Source of the DNA: Lactobacillus johnsonii
GTDB taxonomy: Bacteria > Bacillota > Bacilli > Lactobacillales > Lactobacillaceae
DNA: 64,000 nt
Direction: 5' to 3'
Assembly: GCF_013487865.1 (NCBI RefSeq)
Contig: NZ_CP047409.1
Location: 868,001-932,000, forward strand
Under the pieces are notes generated by a model. It did no database searches and was not told where the DNA came from. It worked only from the letters and a program-made list of their open reading frames with translations. Position numbers and translations under genes: made by a program. Positions 1 through 8,368 of this stretch are shown here, piece by piece. Positions within the stretch are counted from its first letter, which is position 1; every line of letters begins with the position of its first letter.

Positions 1-1
1 T

Positions 2-1642
2 GAAGATGTAATTGAAGTAAAGGGAAAAGTAGTTAAGCGTTCAAGTGTAAACCCAGAAATGAAGACTGGTGAAGTTGAAGTAGATGCTACTGAAATTGAC
101 GTACTAAACAAATCAAAAGTACCACCATTTGAGATCAAAGATGATATTAATGCGGCAGAACAAACTCGTTTGAAGTACCGCTACCTTGATTTACGTCGTC
201 CAACTCTTCAAAGAGCAATTATTTTACGTTCAAAGATTTTGAAGGCAGTTCACGAATACTTCGATGAACAAGGCTTTATTGATATTGAAACTCCAATTTT
301 AGGTAAATCATCTCCTGAAGGTGCTCGTGACTACTTAGTTCCTTCAAGAATTTACCCAGGTAGTTTTTATGCTTTGCCACAATCACCACAATTATTTAAA
401 CAATTATTAATGGGTGCTGGCTTTGATAAATACTATCAATTAGCTCGTTGTTTCCGTGACGAAGACTTACGTGGTGACCGTCAACCGGAATTTACTCAAA
501 TCGATATGGAAACTTCTTTCTTAGATGAACAAGGTGTTCAAGACTATACTGAAGGTCTTTTAAAGAAGATTATGAAAGATGTTATGAACATCGATTTAAA
601 GACTCCAATCAAGCGCATTACCTGGGACGAAGCAATGAACAAGTATGGTTCTGACAAGCCTGATACTCGTTATGAAATGTACCTTCATGATTTAAGCCCA
701 ATCTTCAAAGATAGTGACTTTAAGGTATTCTCTGGTGCAATTGCTGATGGTGGTGTAGTTAAAGGTATTGCTGTTAAGAATGGTGCTAAAGAATATTCAC
801 GTAAGAAGATTGAAGAAAAACAAGACTACATCAAGCGCTACAATGCTAAAGGTTTAGCTTGGGTTAAATATGAAGATGGCGAATTTTCAGGACCTATTGC
901 TCGTTTCTTAACTGATGAAAACAAAGAAGCTTTGAAGAAAGAATTTGATCTTGAAGGCGGCGAATTAATCGTTATTGTTGCTGACAAGTGGAAGGTTGTT
1001 ACCGATTCACTTGATCACCTACGTCGTGAATTTGCTCATGAAACTGGTATTATTCCAGAAGGTGTCTTTGACTTTGTATGGGTAGTTGACTGGCCATTGT
1101 TTGAGTATGATGAAGGTTTAGGTCGCTGGATTGCTGCTCACCACCCATTCACTATGCCAGATGACGAAGGTATTAAGTTGTTAGATACTGATCCTCATAA
1201 AGCTCATGCACGTTCATACGATATTGTTATGAACGGAGATGAAATGGGTGGTGGATCAATCCGTATCCACAAACGCTCAATTCAAGAAAAGATGTTTAAG
1301 GCTTTAGGTTTCACTAAGAAGCGTGCTTATGAACAATTTGGTTACTTAATGGACGCTTTAGATATGGGATTCCCACCACATGCTGGTCTTGCTATTGGTC
1401 TTGATCGATTAGCTATGATGTTAGCAGGTAAGGACAACATTCGTGACGTTACTGCCTTTCCAAAGACTGCTTCTGCTTCTGAGCCAATGATGCATGCTCC
1501 AGCTCCAGTTGCTGATAAACAATTAACAGATATTGGTATTGAAGTTGAAAAGCAATATGAAGACAGCGTTAAGGAAACAGAACAACGCCTTGAAAAAGAA
1601 GCTCAAGAAGATGCTGATAAGAACTCAACTTGGGATGAATAA
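2..1642 (+). CDS. aspS: Aspartyl-tRNA synthetase, C-terminal part (5' end outside window)
   Basis: Class II aminoacyl-tRNA synthetase that charges tRNA-Asp in the cytoplasm. The frame is open from base 2, so the internal ATG at 59 is not the start; the N-terminal OB-fold anticodon-binding domain lies mostly left of the window. The class II motif 2 region ([18 protein letters not shown]) lies near nt 450-505 and motif 3 ([13 protein letters not shown]) near nt 1387-1425. A bacterial-type GAD insertion domain occupies the middle. The acidic C-terminal tail ends at TAA 1640-1642 and is followed by a strong hairpin shared with the convergent aminotransferase gene. Identity is very secure; only the start is missing. 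Confidence 0.97.
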   Translation, partial: EDVIEVKGKVVKRSSVNPEMKTGEVEVDATEIDVLNKSKVPPFEIKDDINAAEQTRLKYRYLDLRRPTLQRAIILRSKILKAVHEYFDEQGFIDIETPILGKSSPEGARDYLVPSRIYPGSFYALPQSPQLFKQLLMGAGFDKYYQLARCFRDEDLRGDRQPEFTQIDMETSFLDEQGVQDYTEGLLKKIMKDVMNIDLKTPIKRITWDEAMNKYGSDKPDTRYEMYLHDLSPIFKDSDFKVFSGAIADGGVVKGIAVKNGAKEYSRKKIEEKQDYIKRYNAKGLAWVKYEDGEFSGPIARFLTDENKEALKKEFDLEGGELIVIVADKWKVVTDSLDHLRREFAHETGIIPEGVFDFVWVVDWPLFEYDEGLGRWIAAHHPFTMPDDEGIKLLDTDPHKAHARSYDIVMNGDEMGGGSIRIHKRSIQEKMFKALGFTKKRAYEQFGYLMDALDMGFPPHAGLAIGLDRLAMMLAGKDNIRDVTAFPKTASASEPMMHAPAPVADKQLTDIGIEVEKQYEDSVKETEQRLEKEAQEDADKNSTWDE

Positions 1643-1667
1643 TCTTAGTTAAAAATTTGAGTAACAA

Positions 1668-1713
1668 AAAATTGCATTACCTAACTATTAAAGTAAGTAA
1701 TGCAATTTTTTTA
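1668..1713. terminator. Bidirectional rho-independent terminator between aspS and the aminotransferase
   Basis: Ten-base perfect stem (ATTGCATTAC at 1671-1680 with GTAATGCAAT at 1697-1706) flanked by an A run on the left and a T run on the right. It can therefore end the convergent transcripts from both sides. Confidence 0.9.
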
Positions 1714-1718
1714 TTTAT

Positions 1719-2903
1719 TTAAATATTTTCAACAAATTTTGCAATTCGTTTTAAGGCTTCTTGTAATTGTTCGGTCGAAGAAGCGTAAGACATTCTAACA
1801 TATCCTTGACCGCCCTTACCGAAATAGCGACCTGGAGTCACACCAACTTTTGCTTTAGTGGCTAATTCATTAGCGAAGGCTTCGTCGTCGGTACCAAAAG
1901 TATCAGGAATCTTAGCAAAAATATAGAAGGCTCCTTGAGGTGTAGACATTTCAAAGCCTAATTTTTCTAAACCAGTTTTCATAAATTCCAATCTGTCTTC
2001 GTAAATTTTGCGTGCTTCAAGAGGATCTGCTTGTCCATTATTTAGTGCTTCAATTGCAGCAGCCTGAACATTATCGGTTACGGAGGTAACAAGAAAAGCA
2101 TTTACTTTTTGAATAGTTTTCATAATATCTGCAGGAGCTGCAATATATCCTAAACGCCACCCAGTCATTGCGTATGCTTTTGAAAGTCCTGAAATTAGAA
2201 TATTGCGCTCAGGAATATATTGAGATAAAGAATGATGAACATTATTATCGTAAACCAATTCACCATATATTTCGTCCGTAACCGAGAAGAGATGGTACTT
2301 GGTAATAATCTCTGAAAGTGCCTTTAAAGTGGCTGCTGGATAAACACGACCTGTTGGATTAGATGGATCAGTTAAAATGATTGCTTTGGCGCCTTTTCCT
2401 TCATTTTCTAGTACTGTTTCAAGATGTTCAGGAGTCAGGATAAAATCATCTTTTGAAGTATCAATTTGAACTGGGATAGCTCCGGTTAATTTAATTAGTT
2501 GAAAGTAGAGTGCCCATACTGGCGTAGGAACTAAAATCTTATCACCTGGATTTAAAATTGACATGAATACATCATTTAAAGCTCCAGTAGCTCCAACTGT
2601 AACACAAATTTCAGTTTTTGGATCGTATTTAACATCAAGGCTGCGATCGAGATAGTTGCTGATAGCCTCTAATAACTCAGGCTTACCTGCTTGTGGTGCA
2701 TAATGCGAGTCGTTTGCTTTAATATCGGCAATAGCCGCATCTTTAACATGATCTGGTGTATTTAAATCCGGTTCTCCAATCGTTAATTTAATAATTCCTG
2801 GGATTTGAGAAGCTTTTTCATCAAAAGCTCTAATTTTTGAAGGTCCTAAAGAATTTAATCGTGTATTTTTTGTAAGTGATAAATCATTTGCTAATTTTGG
2901 CAT
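1719..2903 (-). CDS. Class I/II PLP-dependent aminotransferase (aromatic/branched type)
   Basis: Fold-type I aminotransferase of 394 residues, the usual length for the AraT/PatA group that transaminates aromatic or branched amino acids with 2-oxoglutarate. Visible motifs are the substrate loop near the N-terminus (TIGEPDLNTP), the PLP-contact SNPTGRVY and the Schiff-base lysine in SGLSKAYAMTGWRLGY (lysine about residue 239). The start ATG has a purine-rich AGAGGGGG site a few bases upstream. It is a single-gene unit, convergent with aspS and divergent from msrB. Exact substrate preference cannot be read from sequence; aromatic amino acids are the likeliest. Confidence 0.88.
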   Translation of the reverse strand: MPKLANDLSLTKNTRLNSLGPSKIRAFDEKASQIPGIIKLTIGEPDLNTPDHVKDAAIADIKANDSHYAPQAGKPELLEAISNYLDRSLDVKYDPKTEICVTVGATGALNDVFMSILNPGDKILVPTPVWALYFQLIKLTGAIPVQIDTSKDDFILTPEHLETVLENEGKGAKAIILTDPSNPTGRVYPAATLKALSEIITKYHLFSVTDEIYGELVYDNNVHHSLSQYIPERNILISGLSKAYAMTGWRLGYIAAPADIMKTIQKVNAFLVTSVTDNVQAAAIEALNNGQADPLEARKIYEDRLEFMKTGLEKLGFEMSTPQGAFYIFAKIPDTFGTDDEAFANELATKAKVGVTPGRYFGKGGQGYVRMSYASSTEQLQEALKRIAKFVENI

Positions 2904-3006
2904 AAAAATCCCCCTCTAATATTATAGATTATTGTATAGAAACAAAAATCATGAGACAACATTTTTATGTTAAAATTTGATATCTTTAATTTTAGAAGGT
3001 GAAAAA

Positions 3007-3435
3007 ATGTTTGATAAAAAAGAAGCTCTTAAAAAATTAAATTATGAACAATATGAAGTTACACAACATGCAGCAACTGAAATGCCTTTTAGTGGAAAAT
3101 ATAACGATTTCAACCAAAAAGGAATTTATGTCGATGTAGTTTCTGGTGAACCACTTTTTTCAAGTCAAGATAAATATGATGCAGGCTGTGGTTGGCCGAG
3201 TTTTACGAAGCCAATAAAAAAATTAAGTTATAAACGGGATCAATCTCATGGAATGGAGCGAACAGAAGTGAAAAGCCCCATTGCTGATTCCCACTTAGGT
3301 CATGTTTTTACTGATGGACCAGTTGATCAGGGAGGCTTACGGTATTGTATTAATTCTGCTTCCTTAAAATTCATTCCATATGATAAGCTAGAAGAGGAAG
3401 GCTATAATCAATATAAAAAAATATTTGAGGAATAG
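3007..3435 (+). CDS. msrB: Peptide-methionine (R)-S-oxide reductase MsrB
   Basis: Reduces the R-epimer of methionine sulfoxide in oxidised proteins using thioredoxin. The 142-residue protein starts at ATG 3007, chosen because AGAAGGTG lies 6-13 nt upstream; an upstream in-frame ATG at 2977 has no such site. GCGWPSF near residue 60 and the catalytic cysteine in [11 protein letters not shown] (about residue 114) are the family signatures. The two CxxC zinc motifs of many MsrB proteins are absent, as in other zinc-free forms. It is followed almost directly by an SGNH hydrolase. MsrA is encoded 1.4 kb downstream, so both epimer-specific repair enzymes are close but not fused. Confidence 0.95.
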   Translation: MFDKKEALKKLNYEQYEVTQHAATEMPFSGKYNDFNQKGIYVDVVSGEPLFSSQDKYDAGCGWPSFTKPIKKLSYKRDQSHGMERTEVKSPIADSHLGHVFTDGPVDQGGLRYCINSASLKFIPYDKLEEEGYNQYKKIFEE

Positions 3436-3439
3436 GATC

Positions 3440-4201
3440 ATGAATTTAATACAAGTTTTTGATAATTTGAAGGTTCCAGAAGAAAATATTCCTGAATTAT
3501 TAGAGTTTGCTGGTCAACATGAAGACTTTTTGACAAAGATAGTTAAAGCCTCTGGTAATCAGGTTGAATACAGTGTAAGTGCGAGTCAGGCTACCAATAG
3601 TAAGCTTCAAGATAAGCAGATTGCCTTTTTAGGAAGTTCTGTTACTTATGGTGCAGGTGCCTTAAGTGAATCATTCGTAGATTATTTAAGGAAAAAAGAT
3701 GGGATTTATCCATTTAAAGAAGCTGTTTCAGGAACAACCTTAGCTGAAAATGGTGATAATTCTTATGTGGCACGCTTAGAGAAACTCCCAATTTTAGAAA
3801 ATATAAGTGCGTTTGTTTTGCAGCTTTCAACTAATGATGCTAAAGCTGATATTCCTTTAGGTAAAATTAGTGAAAGTGACAAATATGATATTACAACTAG
3901 TATTGGAGCAATTGAATTCATTTTAGAGTATGTTAAAAAGACTTGGAATTGTCCCGTTTTGATTTATTCTAATCCATCTTTTGATTCTGAAAAATACGGT
4001 GAATTAGTAGAAGCTACAAAAGAATTACAAAAGAAATGGAAGTTTAAGTTTCTTAATATGTGGGATGATAAGAACTTTAACTATAGTGAAAAAGAGCGTC
4101 AACTATATATGGTTGATGATATTCATCCCACTCGTGCTGGATATAAAATGAGCTGGCTTCCTGAATTTGAAAAAGCGCTTAATGATATTTATGAAAATTA
4201 G
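3440..4201 (+). CDS. SGNH/GDSL-family hydrolase
   Basis: Predicted esterase or acyl hydrolase of 253 residues. Block I is GSSVTYG (nucleophile serine about residue 66) and block V is DDIHPTRAGY, supplying the catalytic Asp-x-x-His. The oxyanion asparagine is in LQLSTNDAKAD. There is no signal peptide or membrane segment, so it is probably cytoplasmic. Start ATG 3440 has GAGGA upstream inside the end of msrB; a start at 3425 in the same frame overlaps msrB and is less likely. The gene is probably co-transcribed with msrB and ends at a strong terminator. The substrate is unknown. Confidence 0.8.
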   Translation: MNLIQVFDNLKVPEENIPELLEFAGQHEDFLTKIVKASGNQVEYSVSASQATNSKLQDKQIAFLGSSVTYGAGALSESFVDYLRKKDGIYPFKEAVSGTTLAENGDNSYVARLEKLPILENISAFVLQLSTNDAKADIPLGKISESDKYDITTSIGAIEFILEYVKKTWNCPVLIYSNPSFDSEKYGELVEATKELQKKWKFKFLNMWDDKNFNYSEKERQLYMVDDIHPTRAGYKMSWLPEFEKALNDIYEN

Positions 4202-4207
4202 TTTTAT

Positions 4208-4257
4208 TTAAAATCCATCTTTTGATTTTATATAATCAAGAGATGGATTTTTTTCTT
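4208..4257 (+). terminator. Rho-independent terminator after msrB and the SGNH hydrolase
   Basis: Stem AAATCCATCT (4211-4220) with AGATGGATTT (4241-4250), an inner TTGATT/AATCAA stem, then a T-rich tail. Confidence 0.88.
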
Positions 4258-4479
4258 TTGCAGATAAAATAAATTTATATTTATTACGTTAAAATAATTA
4301 TGTAAAGTGTTGTTTTGAAAATAGATTTAATATAAACGCCGGCTAATCGATGCACTTAACAGCCTTGTAGGCTATAAAGCTAAATATTATGACTAAGAAA
4401 GAAACTATAAATCTGTTATCATAGCAATATACAATATCACTTAGAGTTGTTTTATATTTGATTAGAAAGATGATATTTA
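4258..4479. other. Intergenic stretch without a recognised gene
   Basis: AT-rich, with a short GC-richer island around 4335-4380 holding a small hairpin (AGCCT-TGT-AGGCT). No ORF or family signature was seen. A TACAAT near 4430 could be a -10 box for the small downstream gene, but no good -35 box pairs with it. It might be a leader or degraded sequence. Confidence 0.4.
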
Positions 4480-4671
4480 ATGATTAAACTAACAGAAGCT
4501 AGAAAAAAAGCTAATAAAAAATGGGATGAAAATAATAAAGCTAGAAAGAATTACATAGTTAAACGATCCACTGCAAAGAACTTTATTCTTAAGTTGGCGA
4601 CTGAAGAAGATTTAAAAGCCATAGAAAGTTATATAGAGGAAAGAAAAGCAAAGTTAAAGGAAAGCAAGTAA
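4480..4671 (+). CDS. Small basic conserved hypothetical protein (63 aa)
   Basis: Sixty-three residues, very rich in Lys/Glu/Asn (N-terminal TEARKKANKKWDENNKARKN) with a helix-forming C-terminal half ending in ERKAKLKESK. From memory, similar short proteins recur in Firmicutes, often near plasmid or phage genes. The segment RSTAKNFILKLATEEDLKAIESYIEERK could form a strand-helix-helix fold of ribbon-helix-helix (Arc/MetJ) type, but this is inference. The upstream AGAAAGATG is a modest ribosome site. It stands alone between the SGNH hydrolase and msrA. No toxin partner is visible and the function is unknown. Confidence 0.6.
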   Translation: MIKLTEARKKANKKWDENNKARKNYIVKRSTAKNFILKLATEEDLKAIESYIEERKAKLKESK

Positions 4672-4682
4672 ATATAAAAAGA

Positions 4683-4724
4683 AAGTTATTTTAGATCTGA
4701 TGTTCTAGAGTGACTTTTTTGCTT
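4683..4724 (+). terminator. Probable weak terminator after the 63-aa gene
   Basis: AAAGTTA and TGACTTT pair with one G-T wobble, around an imperfect TAGATC/GTTCTA inner stem, followed by TTTTTT. Confidence 0.5.
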
Positions 4725-4834
4725 TAAGGGTAATTTCCATTAATAATATATATGAATGAATTAAAAGAAATAGGAACCTAAAAAGTACCACAATTTTGAT
4801 AAATATTGATTTTTTTAGAAAGTTAGTGAAAAGT

Positions 4835-5392
4835 ATGAAAGACGTTAAATCCCTTGATAACAATGAAAAAACGCAGTATGACACAGCTATCTTTGCTGGC
4901 GGTTGTTTCTGGTGCATGGTTGCTCCTTTCGATACATATCCTGGTGTCATAAAGGTCGAATCAGGTTATACCGGTGGAGTCGTGCCTAACCCTACTTACG
5001 AACAAGTTTGTACGGGATTAACTGGGCATACTGAGGCGGTTCGCATTACTTATGATCCAAATAAACTATCTTATGAGGATTTGGTTAATATTTATTGGCA
5101 AGTTACTGATCCAACTGATGCTATGGGACAGTTTCAAGATCGCGGCAGTCAATATCAACCAGTTATTTACTATAATTCACTTGAACAAAAAGAAATTGCT
5201 GAACAATCACGTAAATCTTTAGCAGATTCAAATAAGTTTTCAGATCCAATTGTAACCCGTATTGAACCAGCAAAGCCTTTCTATTTGGCTGAAGATTACC
5301 ATCAAGATTTTTATAAAAAAGATCCAGCTCGGTATGCTTTAGAAGAGGCCGGAGGGAGAGAACAATTTATCAAAAAACATTGGAAAAAATAG
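4835..5392 (+). CDS. msrA: Peptide-methionine (S)-S-oxide reductase MsrA
   Basis: Repairs the S-epimer of methionine sulfoxide. The family motif GCFWC lies at about residues 22-27 of the 185-residue form starting at ATG 4835; its first cysteine is the nucleophile. Conserved YxGG (SGYTGG), GHTEAV and the [18 protein letters not shown] block follow. The start is uncertain: a TTG at 4796 in the same frame would add 13 residues and neither start has a strong Shine-Dalgarno site. ATG 4835 gives the usual short N-terminus before GCFWC. No terminator hairpin is obvious directly after the gene. Confidence 0.93.
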   Translation: MKDVKSLDNNEKTQYDTAIFAGGCFWCMVAPFDTYPGVIKVESGYTGGVVPNPTYEQVCTGLTGHTEAVRITYDPNKLSYEDLVNIYWQVTDPTDAMGQFQDRGSQYQPVIYYNSLEQKEIAEQSRKSLADSNKFSDPIVTRIEPAKPFYLAEDYHQDFYKKDPARYALEEAGGREQFIKKHWKK

Positions 5393-5457
5393 ACTTGTTT
5401 TTAACTATAAATATCTTTACACTAGATACGTTATAAACATAGTAAAAGAGGAAAATT

Positions 5458-6336
5458 ATGAGTACATTAGAAAGGCTTTCGCGACGCCATATTTTAATTT
5501 CAAAGTTATCAGCAGCTTTGTTTTATGCTTTAGCCGTTGCTATCGCCTTAAACTTTTTCTGGCAACCTGGTAAAATTTATGCTTCTGGAATTACTGGTTT
5601 TGCCCAAATTTTGCAGTCGGTATCAGAACGATATTTGCCATTTACATTAGCTACATCAGTAATGTATTTTGTACTAAATATCCCATTATTTATTTTAGGA
5701 TGGTTTAAAATTGGCCACCGTTTTACGATTTTTACTTTAATTGCAGTTTTATTGGCATCTATCATGATGAAAATTATTGCTCCAATTAAGATGAGCTATG
5801 ATCCAATTATTTGTGCAATTTTTGGTGGAGTAATTAATGGTGTTGGTACTGGGATAGCTTTAAAATCAGGTATCTCTACCGGTGGCTTAGACGTCTTAGG
5901 AATTATCTTACGAAAGAAAACTGGTAAAAGTTTTGGTCAAATAAATATCTTTTTTAACCTAATTATCGTAATCTGTGCCGGTTTTGTATTTGGATGGACT
6001 CGAGCTCTATATACGGCTTTGAACATCTTTGTCAATGGTAAGGTAATAGATGCTGTCTATAATCAACATCAAAAGATGCAGGTCTTAATCGTAACAGAAC
6101 ATCCTAAACATATTATTGATGGAATTCAGGCTAAAATGCATCGTGGGATTACGATTTTGCATGATGCAGAGGGTGCATATAGTCATACTGAAAAGACAGT
6201 TTTATTAATGGTAATTGATAAATATGATATGTATGACATTTATAATATTGTCTTAAATAATGATCCGTATGCCTTCATGAGTTTAAGCGAAGTTTCGAAG
6301 GTATATGGAAGATTCAAAGAACAGACGCCAGTTTAG
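5458..6336 (+). CDS. YitT-family membrane protein (YitT_membrane plus DUF2179)
   Basis: A 292-residue integral membrane protein. Several hydrophobic helices run from about residue 15 to 195, with glycine-rich GVINGVGTGIALKSGISTGGLDVLG marking the YitT family. A soluble DUF2179 domain (VLIVTEHPKHIIDGIQAKMH to the end) forms the C-terminus. AGAGGAAAATT upstream of the ATG provides the ribosome site. It is a single gene between msrA and the serine dehydratase genes, with its own terminator. The transported substrate, if any, is not known for the family. Confidence 0.87.
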   Translation: MSTLERLSRRHILISKLSAALFYALAVAIALNFFWQPGKIYASGITGFAQILQSVSERYLPFTLATSVMYFVLNIPLFILGWFKIGHRFTIFTLIAVLLASIMMKIIAPIKMSYDPIICAIFGGVINGVGTGIALKSGISTGGLDVLGIILRKKTGKSFGQINIFFNLIIVICAGFVFGWTRALYTALNIFVNGKVIDAVYNQHQKMQVLIVTEHPKHIIDGIQAKMHRGITILHDAEGAYSHTEKTVLLMVIDKYDMYDIYNIVLNNDPYAFMSLSEVSKVYGRFKEQTPV

Positions 6337-6346
6337 ATGTTACTAG

Positions 6347-6394
6347 AAAACGATTATTTCACTTTATATAACAAAGGGAATGATCGTTTTTCTT
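6347..6394 (+). terminator. Terminator after the YitT-family gene
   Basis: AAAACGAT (6347-6354) pairs with ATCGTTTT (6383-6390), extended by TTC/GAA across a small bulge. A T-rich tail follows. Confidence 0.72.
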
Positions 6395-6424
6395 TGAAAA
6401 TATTTTTATATAGGGAAATCTAAC

Positions 6425-7087
6425 ATGGAAAATCGTTTTAAAAGTGTTTTTGATATCATTGGTCCAGTTATGATTGGACCGTCTAGTTCACATACAGCTG
6501 GTGCAGTAGCAATTGGCAGAGAAGGAAACAAACTTTTTGGAGGAGTTCCTAAAAAGGTTACTGTTCATTATTATGGCTCTTTTGCTCAAACTCATCGTGG
6601 ACATGGTACTGATTATGCAATTGCAGCAGGAATTTTGGGCTTTACTACTTCTGACTTACGAGTACCAAAAGCCCCGGAGATTGCCCGTAAGCGCGGCATT
6701 GATATTAGGTTTGTAGAGGAAAAGGGAGAAAGCCCGATTCATCACCCAAATACGGCGATTTTAGATATGACTGACGGTCATAAAAAAGTTCAATTAGCAG
6801 GCTGTTCCATTGGTGGTGGGGCAATCGAAATTCGACGCCTAGTAATCCATGATATTGTGGTTGAGCCAAGCGGTACGTTACCAATTGTTTTATTGATTGA
6901 CCCAGAAAGAAAAATAAAAAATCAAAGATCCTTAACTTCCTTTTTACAACAAAAGGCACCTTTTAATGAAAGCAGAATTTATAAAAGCCCTGAATACTAC
7001 ATCTATGAATATGATATTCAAAACTATTTCAAGCTTTCTTTAATTGGAGAACTCAAGAAAAAATATAAAAACATTGTTTGTTTATGA
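6425..7087 (+). CDS. sdaAB: L-serine dehydratase, iron-sulfur type, beta subunit
   Basis: Beta chain of the two-subunit Fe-S L-serine ammonia-lyase (L-serine to pyruvate plus ammonia). The signature GPSSSHTAGAVAIG lies at about residues 18-31, and the C-terminal half has the ACT-like shape usual for this subunit. Its 220 residues match the family. The alpha subunit begins 12 bp downstream, so the pair is co-translated. Gram-positive serine dehydratases of this type carry no PLP and use a [4Fe-4S] cluster held by the alpha chain. Confidence 0.95.
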   Translation: MENRFKSVFDIIGPVMIGPSSSHTAGAVAIGREGNKLFGGVPKKVTVHYYGSFAQTHRGHGTDYAIAAGILGFTTSDLRVPKAPEIARKRGIDIRFVEEKGESPIHHPNTAILDMTDGHKKVQLAGCSIGGGAIEIRRLVIHDIVVEPSGTLPIVLLIDPERKIKNQRSLTSFLQQKAPFNESRIYKSPEYYIYEYDIQNYFKLSLIGELKKKYKNIVCL

Positions 7088-7099
7088 AATGAGAAACTA

Positions 7100-7981
7100 A
7101 TGTACAATCACGTTAAAGAAATTGTTGCAGACGCTGAAAAACAAGAAAAACCTATTTCAGAATTGATAATTGAACAAGAATGCAAATTATCAGGATTATC
7201 ACGAGAAAAAGTATGGAATAAAATGAAATATAATCTTGAAACCATGCGTGCTGCGGTTAGTGAGGGAAGTACTGGTAAAGGAGTATTTTCTCATACTGGC
7301 TTAACAGGTGGTGAAGCGATTAAAATAAAAAAATATCGTGAAAAAGGTCATACTCTTTCTGGTGATTTCATAATGGAAGCTGTGCAAAATGCAGTAGCAA
7401 CAAATGAAGTAAATGCTGCGATGGGCGTCATTTGTGCAACCCCAACAGCTGGCTCTTCTGGCACACTTCCAGGTATTTTATTTATGCTTGAAAAAAAGCT
7501 CGACTTAAATGAAGAACAAATGATTCGCTTTCTCTTTACTGCAGGAGGAATGGGATTAGTTATTGGAAATAATGCGGAAATTGCTGGGGCAACCGGCGGA
7601 TGCCAAGCAGAAGTCGGTTCAGCATCCGCAATGGGCGCAGCAGCGGCTGTAGAAATAGCTGGTGGTACGCCCGCGCAAAGCTCCCAAGCTTTAGCGATTG
7701 CGATGTCTAATTTATTGGGACTAGTATGTGATCCAATTGCGGGACTAGTAGAAGTACCCTGCGTAAAAAGAAATGCAATTGGAGCTGGAAACGCTCTAAT
7801 TGCAGCTGATATGGCATTAGCTGGATGTACTAGTGTTATCCCGGCTGATGAATGTATTGAAGCAATGAAAAAAGTAGGCCATCAAATGCCAGTAGCATTA
7901 AGAGAAACTGGTATTGGAGGATTAGCAGGCACTCCAACAGGACAGGCTATTAAGGCTAGAATTTTTGGAAAAGATGTTTAA
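7100..7981 (+). CDS. sdaAA: L-serine dehydratase, iron-sulfur type, alpha subunit
   Basis: Catalytic alpha chain of 293 residues. Three cysteines suited to bind the [4Fe-4S] cluster are C168 (GGCQAEVG), C210 (CDPIAG) and C221 (EVPCVKRN). Their spacing (42 and 11 residues) equals that of the cluster ligands I recall for the single-chain Legionella enzyme (C343, C385, C396). Other signatures are TPTAGSSGTLPG and a Gly/Ala-rich core. It follows sdaAB closely and is itself followed, with no real gap, by a DUF59/SufT-like gene that could supply or repair its cluster. Likely role: serine catabolism to pyruvate. Confidence 0.95.
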   Translation: MYNHVKEIVADAEKQEKPISELIIEQECKLSGLSREKVWNKMKYNLETMRAAVSEGSTGKGVFSHTGLTGGEAIKIKKYREKGHTLSGDFIMEAVQNAVATNEVNAAMGVICATPTAGSSGTLPGILFMLEKKLDLNEEQMIRFLFTAGGMGLVIGNNAEIAGATGGCQAEVGSASAMGAAAAVEIAGGTPAQSSQALAIAMSNLLGLVCDPIAGLVEVPCVKRNAIGAGNALIAADMALAGCTSVIPADECIEAMKKVGHQMPVALRETGIGGLAGTPTGQAIKARIFGKDV

Positions 7982-7982
7982 A

Positions 7983-8303
7983 ATGCGCACTAGTGAAGAA
8001 ATTAAACAAAATATTATTAATCAACTAGCAACTGTCATAGACCCGGAGTTAGGGGTAGATATTGTTAATCTAGGACTAGTTTACAAGCTTGACTTAGATG
8101 AAGATGGAATTTGTCTAATTAATATGACTTTAACCACTCCAGCTTGTCCTTTAACAGAAGTATTAATTGAATTAGTTAATGCTGCGGTTATGAAGGTTCC
8201 TGAAGTCAAAAATGTTGATGTTGAGTTCGTTTGGTACCCAGTTTGGAGTCCTGAGAAAATGAGTGATCAGGCTAAAAAACATTTTGGATATGATAAAAGA
8301 TAA
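7983..8303 (+). CDS. DUF59/MIP18-family (SufT-like) iron-sulfur assembly protein
   Basis: One-domain protein of 106 residues with the family core ATVIDPELGVDIVNLGLVYKL and the reactive-cysteine loop TTPACPLTE. Relatives (PaaD, SufT, MIP18/Fam96) act in maturation of Fe-S proteins. GGAAAAG inside the end of sdaAA precedes it. Start ATG 7983 gives the usual spacing; ATG 7974 or TTG 7965 in the same frame would overlap sdaAA. Position directly behind the [4Fe-4S] serine dehydratase suggests dedicated service to that enzyme, which is inference from context. Confidence 0.88.
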   Translation: MRTSEEIKQNIINQLATVIDPELGVDIVNLGLVYKLDLDEDGICLINMTLTTPACPLTEVLIELVNAAVMKVPEVKNVDVEFVWYPVWSPEKMSDQAKKHFGYDKR

Positions 8304-8312
8304 TAGAAGCAA

Positions 8313-8349
8313 AAAAAGATCTTTCAAAATTTAATGAAAGATCTTTTTA
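8313..8349. terminator. Bidirectional terminator after the serine dehydratase operon
   Basis: Thirteen-base perfect stem (8314-8326 with 8335-8347, AAAAGATCTTTCA/TGAAAGATCTTTT). The A run before and T run after serve both the sda operon and the convergent gene. Confidence 0.93.
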
Positions 8350-8368
8350 AAATATTTAATTTTATTTG

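Noticed and set aside
4705-4950. 81-residue hydrophobic minus-strand ORF over the msrA start
   Set aside because: Overlaps msrA in antisense and lacks a ribosome site; hydrophobic content reflects AT-rich codons.
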